Origin: an uncultured Azohydromonas sp.
GTDB taxonomy: Bacteria; Pseudomonadota; Gammaproteobacteria; Burkholderiales; Burkholderiaceae_C
Assembly (NCBI RefSeq): GCF_937926365.1
Contig: NZ_CALAOH010000091.1
Location: 1 to 17,067 of the forward strand
Direction: 5' to 3'
DNA length: 17,067 bases
A program made the position numbers and the translations under genes. Below, one piece after another: positions 15,895 through 17,067 of the stretch; position 1 is the stretch's first letter; each line of letters begins with the position of its first letter. The notes beneath the pieces were generated by a model. It was given only the letters and a program-made list of their open reading frames with translations. It had not been told where the DNA came from and searched no databases.

Positions 15895-17067
15895 GCAGCG
15901 TGCTTCCTCTGCTGCGCCAGCTCGTCCTGCCCGAGTGGCGGCATCACCCGTGGCGGCTGGCGGTGGCGGTGCTCTCGGTCGCGCTGGGCGTGGCCCTGGC
16001 CTTCTCCGTCCAGTTGATCAACCGCTCGGCGCTGGACGAGTTCTCCAACGCCGCGCGCGCCGCCGCCGGCGAGCCCGACCTCAGCCTGCGCAGCGCCGCC
16101 CAGGGCAACCTGGACGACGCCTGGTTCGAGCGCGTGGCGTTGTCTCCCCTGGTGCAAGCCGCCAGCCCGGTGCTGGAGATCGACGCCGCGGCGCTGAACG
16201 CGGCCGGCGAGCGCGTGAGCCTGAAGCTGCTGGGCGTGGACGCGCTGCGCGTCACCCCCCTGGCCGCAGCGCTGTTCCCGGTGCCCATGAAAGGCGCCGC
16301 GCTCACCGCCTTCCTGGAACCCGACGCCGTCTTCCTCAACCCCGCCGCGCTGCAGCGGCTGAACCTGCAGCCCGGCGGCACGCTGACGCTGCAGCAGGGG
16401 CTGCAACGGCTGCCGCTGCGCGTGCTCGGCACGGTGACCGCGGGCGGCGCGCCGCTGGCGGTCATGGACATCGCGGCGGCGCAGGCGCGCTTCGCGCCCG
16501 GGAAGCTGTCGCGTGTGGACATCCGCCTGGCCACCGGCGCCGATGCGCGCGCGCTGCGCGAGGCGTTGACATTGCCCCCGGGACTGCTGCTGGCCGAGCC
16601 GCGCACGGCGGTCCAGCGCGTGTCGGACCTCTCGCGCGCCTACCGCGTCAACCTCATGGTGCTGGCGCTGGTGGCGCTGTTCGTGGGCGGCTTCCTGGTG
16701 TTCTCGGTGCTGGCGCTGTCTGTCGCTCAGCGCACGCCGCAGCTCGCGCTGCTGGGAGTGCTGGGCCTGTCGGCGGGGCAGCGGCGAGGGCTGGTCCTGG
16801 CCGAGTCCACCGCCATCGGGCTGCTGGGCAGCGTGCTCGGCCTGGTGCTGGGCACGGCGCTGGCCGCGCTGGCGCTGCGCTGGCTCGCCGGCGACCTGGG
16901 CGGCGGCTACTTCCCGGGCATCGCGCCGCGGCTGCAGTTCTCCGCCGGCGCGGCGCTGGTCTTCGGCGCGCTGGGCGTGGCCGCGGCCCTGGCCGGCGGC
17001 TGGTGGCCGGCGAAGCTGGCACGGCAGCTGGCGCCCGCCCAGGCGCTCAAGGGTTTAGGCGGCGCCA
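15891..17067 (+). CDS. FtsX-like ABC transporter permease, N-terminal part (cut by window)
   Basis: The frame opens with GTG at 15891, overlapping the ATPase stop by four bases (GTGA), and stays open for about 392 residues to the right edge without a stop. The product is an inner-membrane permease of the FtsX/MacB/YbbP type. A first membrane segment lies at about residues 22-42 (WRLAVAVLSVALGVALAF), then a periplasmic domain of about 200 residues, then three segments: NLMVLALVALFVGGFLVFSV, AIGLLGSVLGLVLGTALAAL, and AGAALVFGALGVAAALAGGW. The LALLGVLGLSAGQRRGLVL loop between segments 2 and 3 is the coupling region typical of FtsX permeases. Relatives of the YbbP/AttF type have about 800-850 residues with a second FtsX half, so more than half is probably missing here. 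In known att-type clusters a lipocalin-like AttH/CrtC protein often follows; that lies outside the window. Confidence 0.9.

Overview
The window is about 17 kb of very GC-rich chromosomal DNA with dense genes, strong G/C third-position codon use and short intergenic gaps. The protein families (AcnB, Lig E-type ligase, exonuclease I, Bcr/CflA transporter, MiaA, AttE/LolD-like ABC pair) and the dispersed palindromes suit a betaproteobacterium of the Burkholderiales, probably Comamonadaceae. That placement is inferred from family resemblance, not computed. No tRNA, rRNA, CRISPR array, transposase, integrase or phage gene is visible.

Layout from left to right: the 3' end of aconitase B (+) with a strong terminator; an AraC-like regulator (+); two unlinked exported proteins on the minus strand, a double PRC-barrel protein and a Ser/Gly/Thr-rich repeat protein; a cytosolic Cys-rich copper-storage-type protein (+); exonuclease I and a Tat-exported Lig E-type ATP-dependent DNA ligase (both -); an RluF/RluB-type pseudouridine synthase with a long Arg/Gly/Asp repeat N-terminus (+); a small acidic exported repeat protein (-); a PAS histidine kinase and single-domain response regulator operon (-); a Bcr/CflA efflux transporter overlapping miaA (+); a GNAT acetyltransferase of less GC-rich composition (-); and an ABC ATPase overlapping an FtsX-like permease that runs off the right edge (+).

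Genes that appear to work together are the kinase and receiver pair, the ABC ATPase and permease (GTGA overlap), and by translational coupling only the transporter and miaA (ATGA overlap). The ligase and exonuclease I are on one strand, separated by a palindromic repeat, and probably act in different compartments.

The window is mostly ordinary chromosome and I do not see a clear novel defence or mobile system. The points most worth checking are: two CGTGA-N6-TCACG operator-like sites in front of the ABC operon; a 108-bp tandem coding repeat giving the pseudouridine synthase an RGG-like disordered arm; the Tat-type leader and long N-terminal extension on the ligase; and hairpins at three of the four convergent gene junctions, two of them in dispersed palindromic repeat families.
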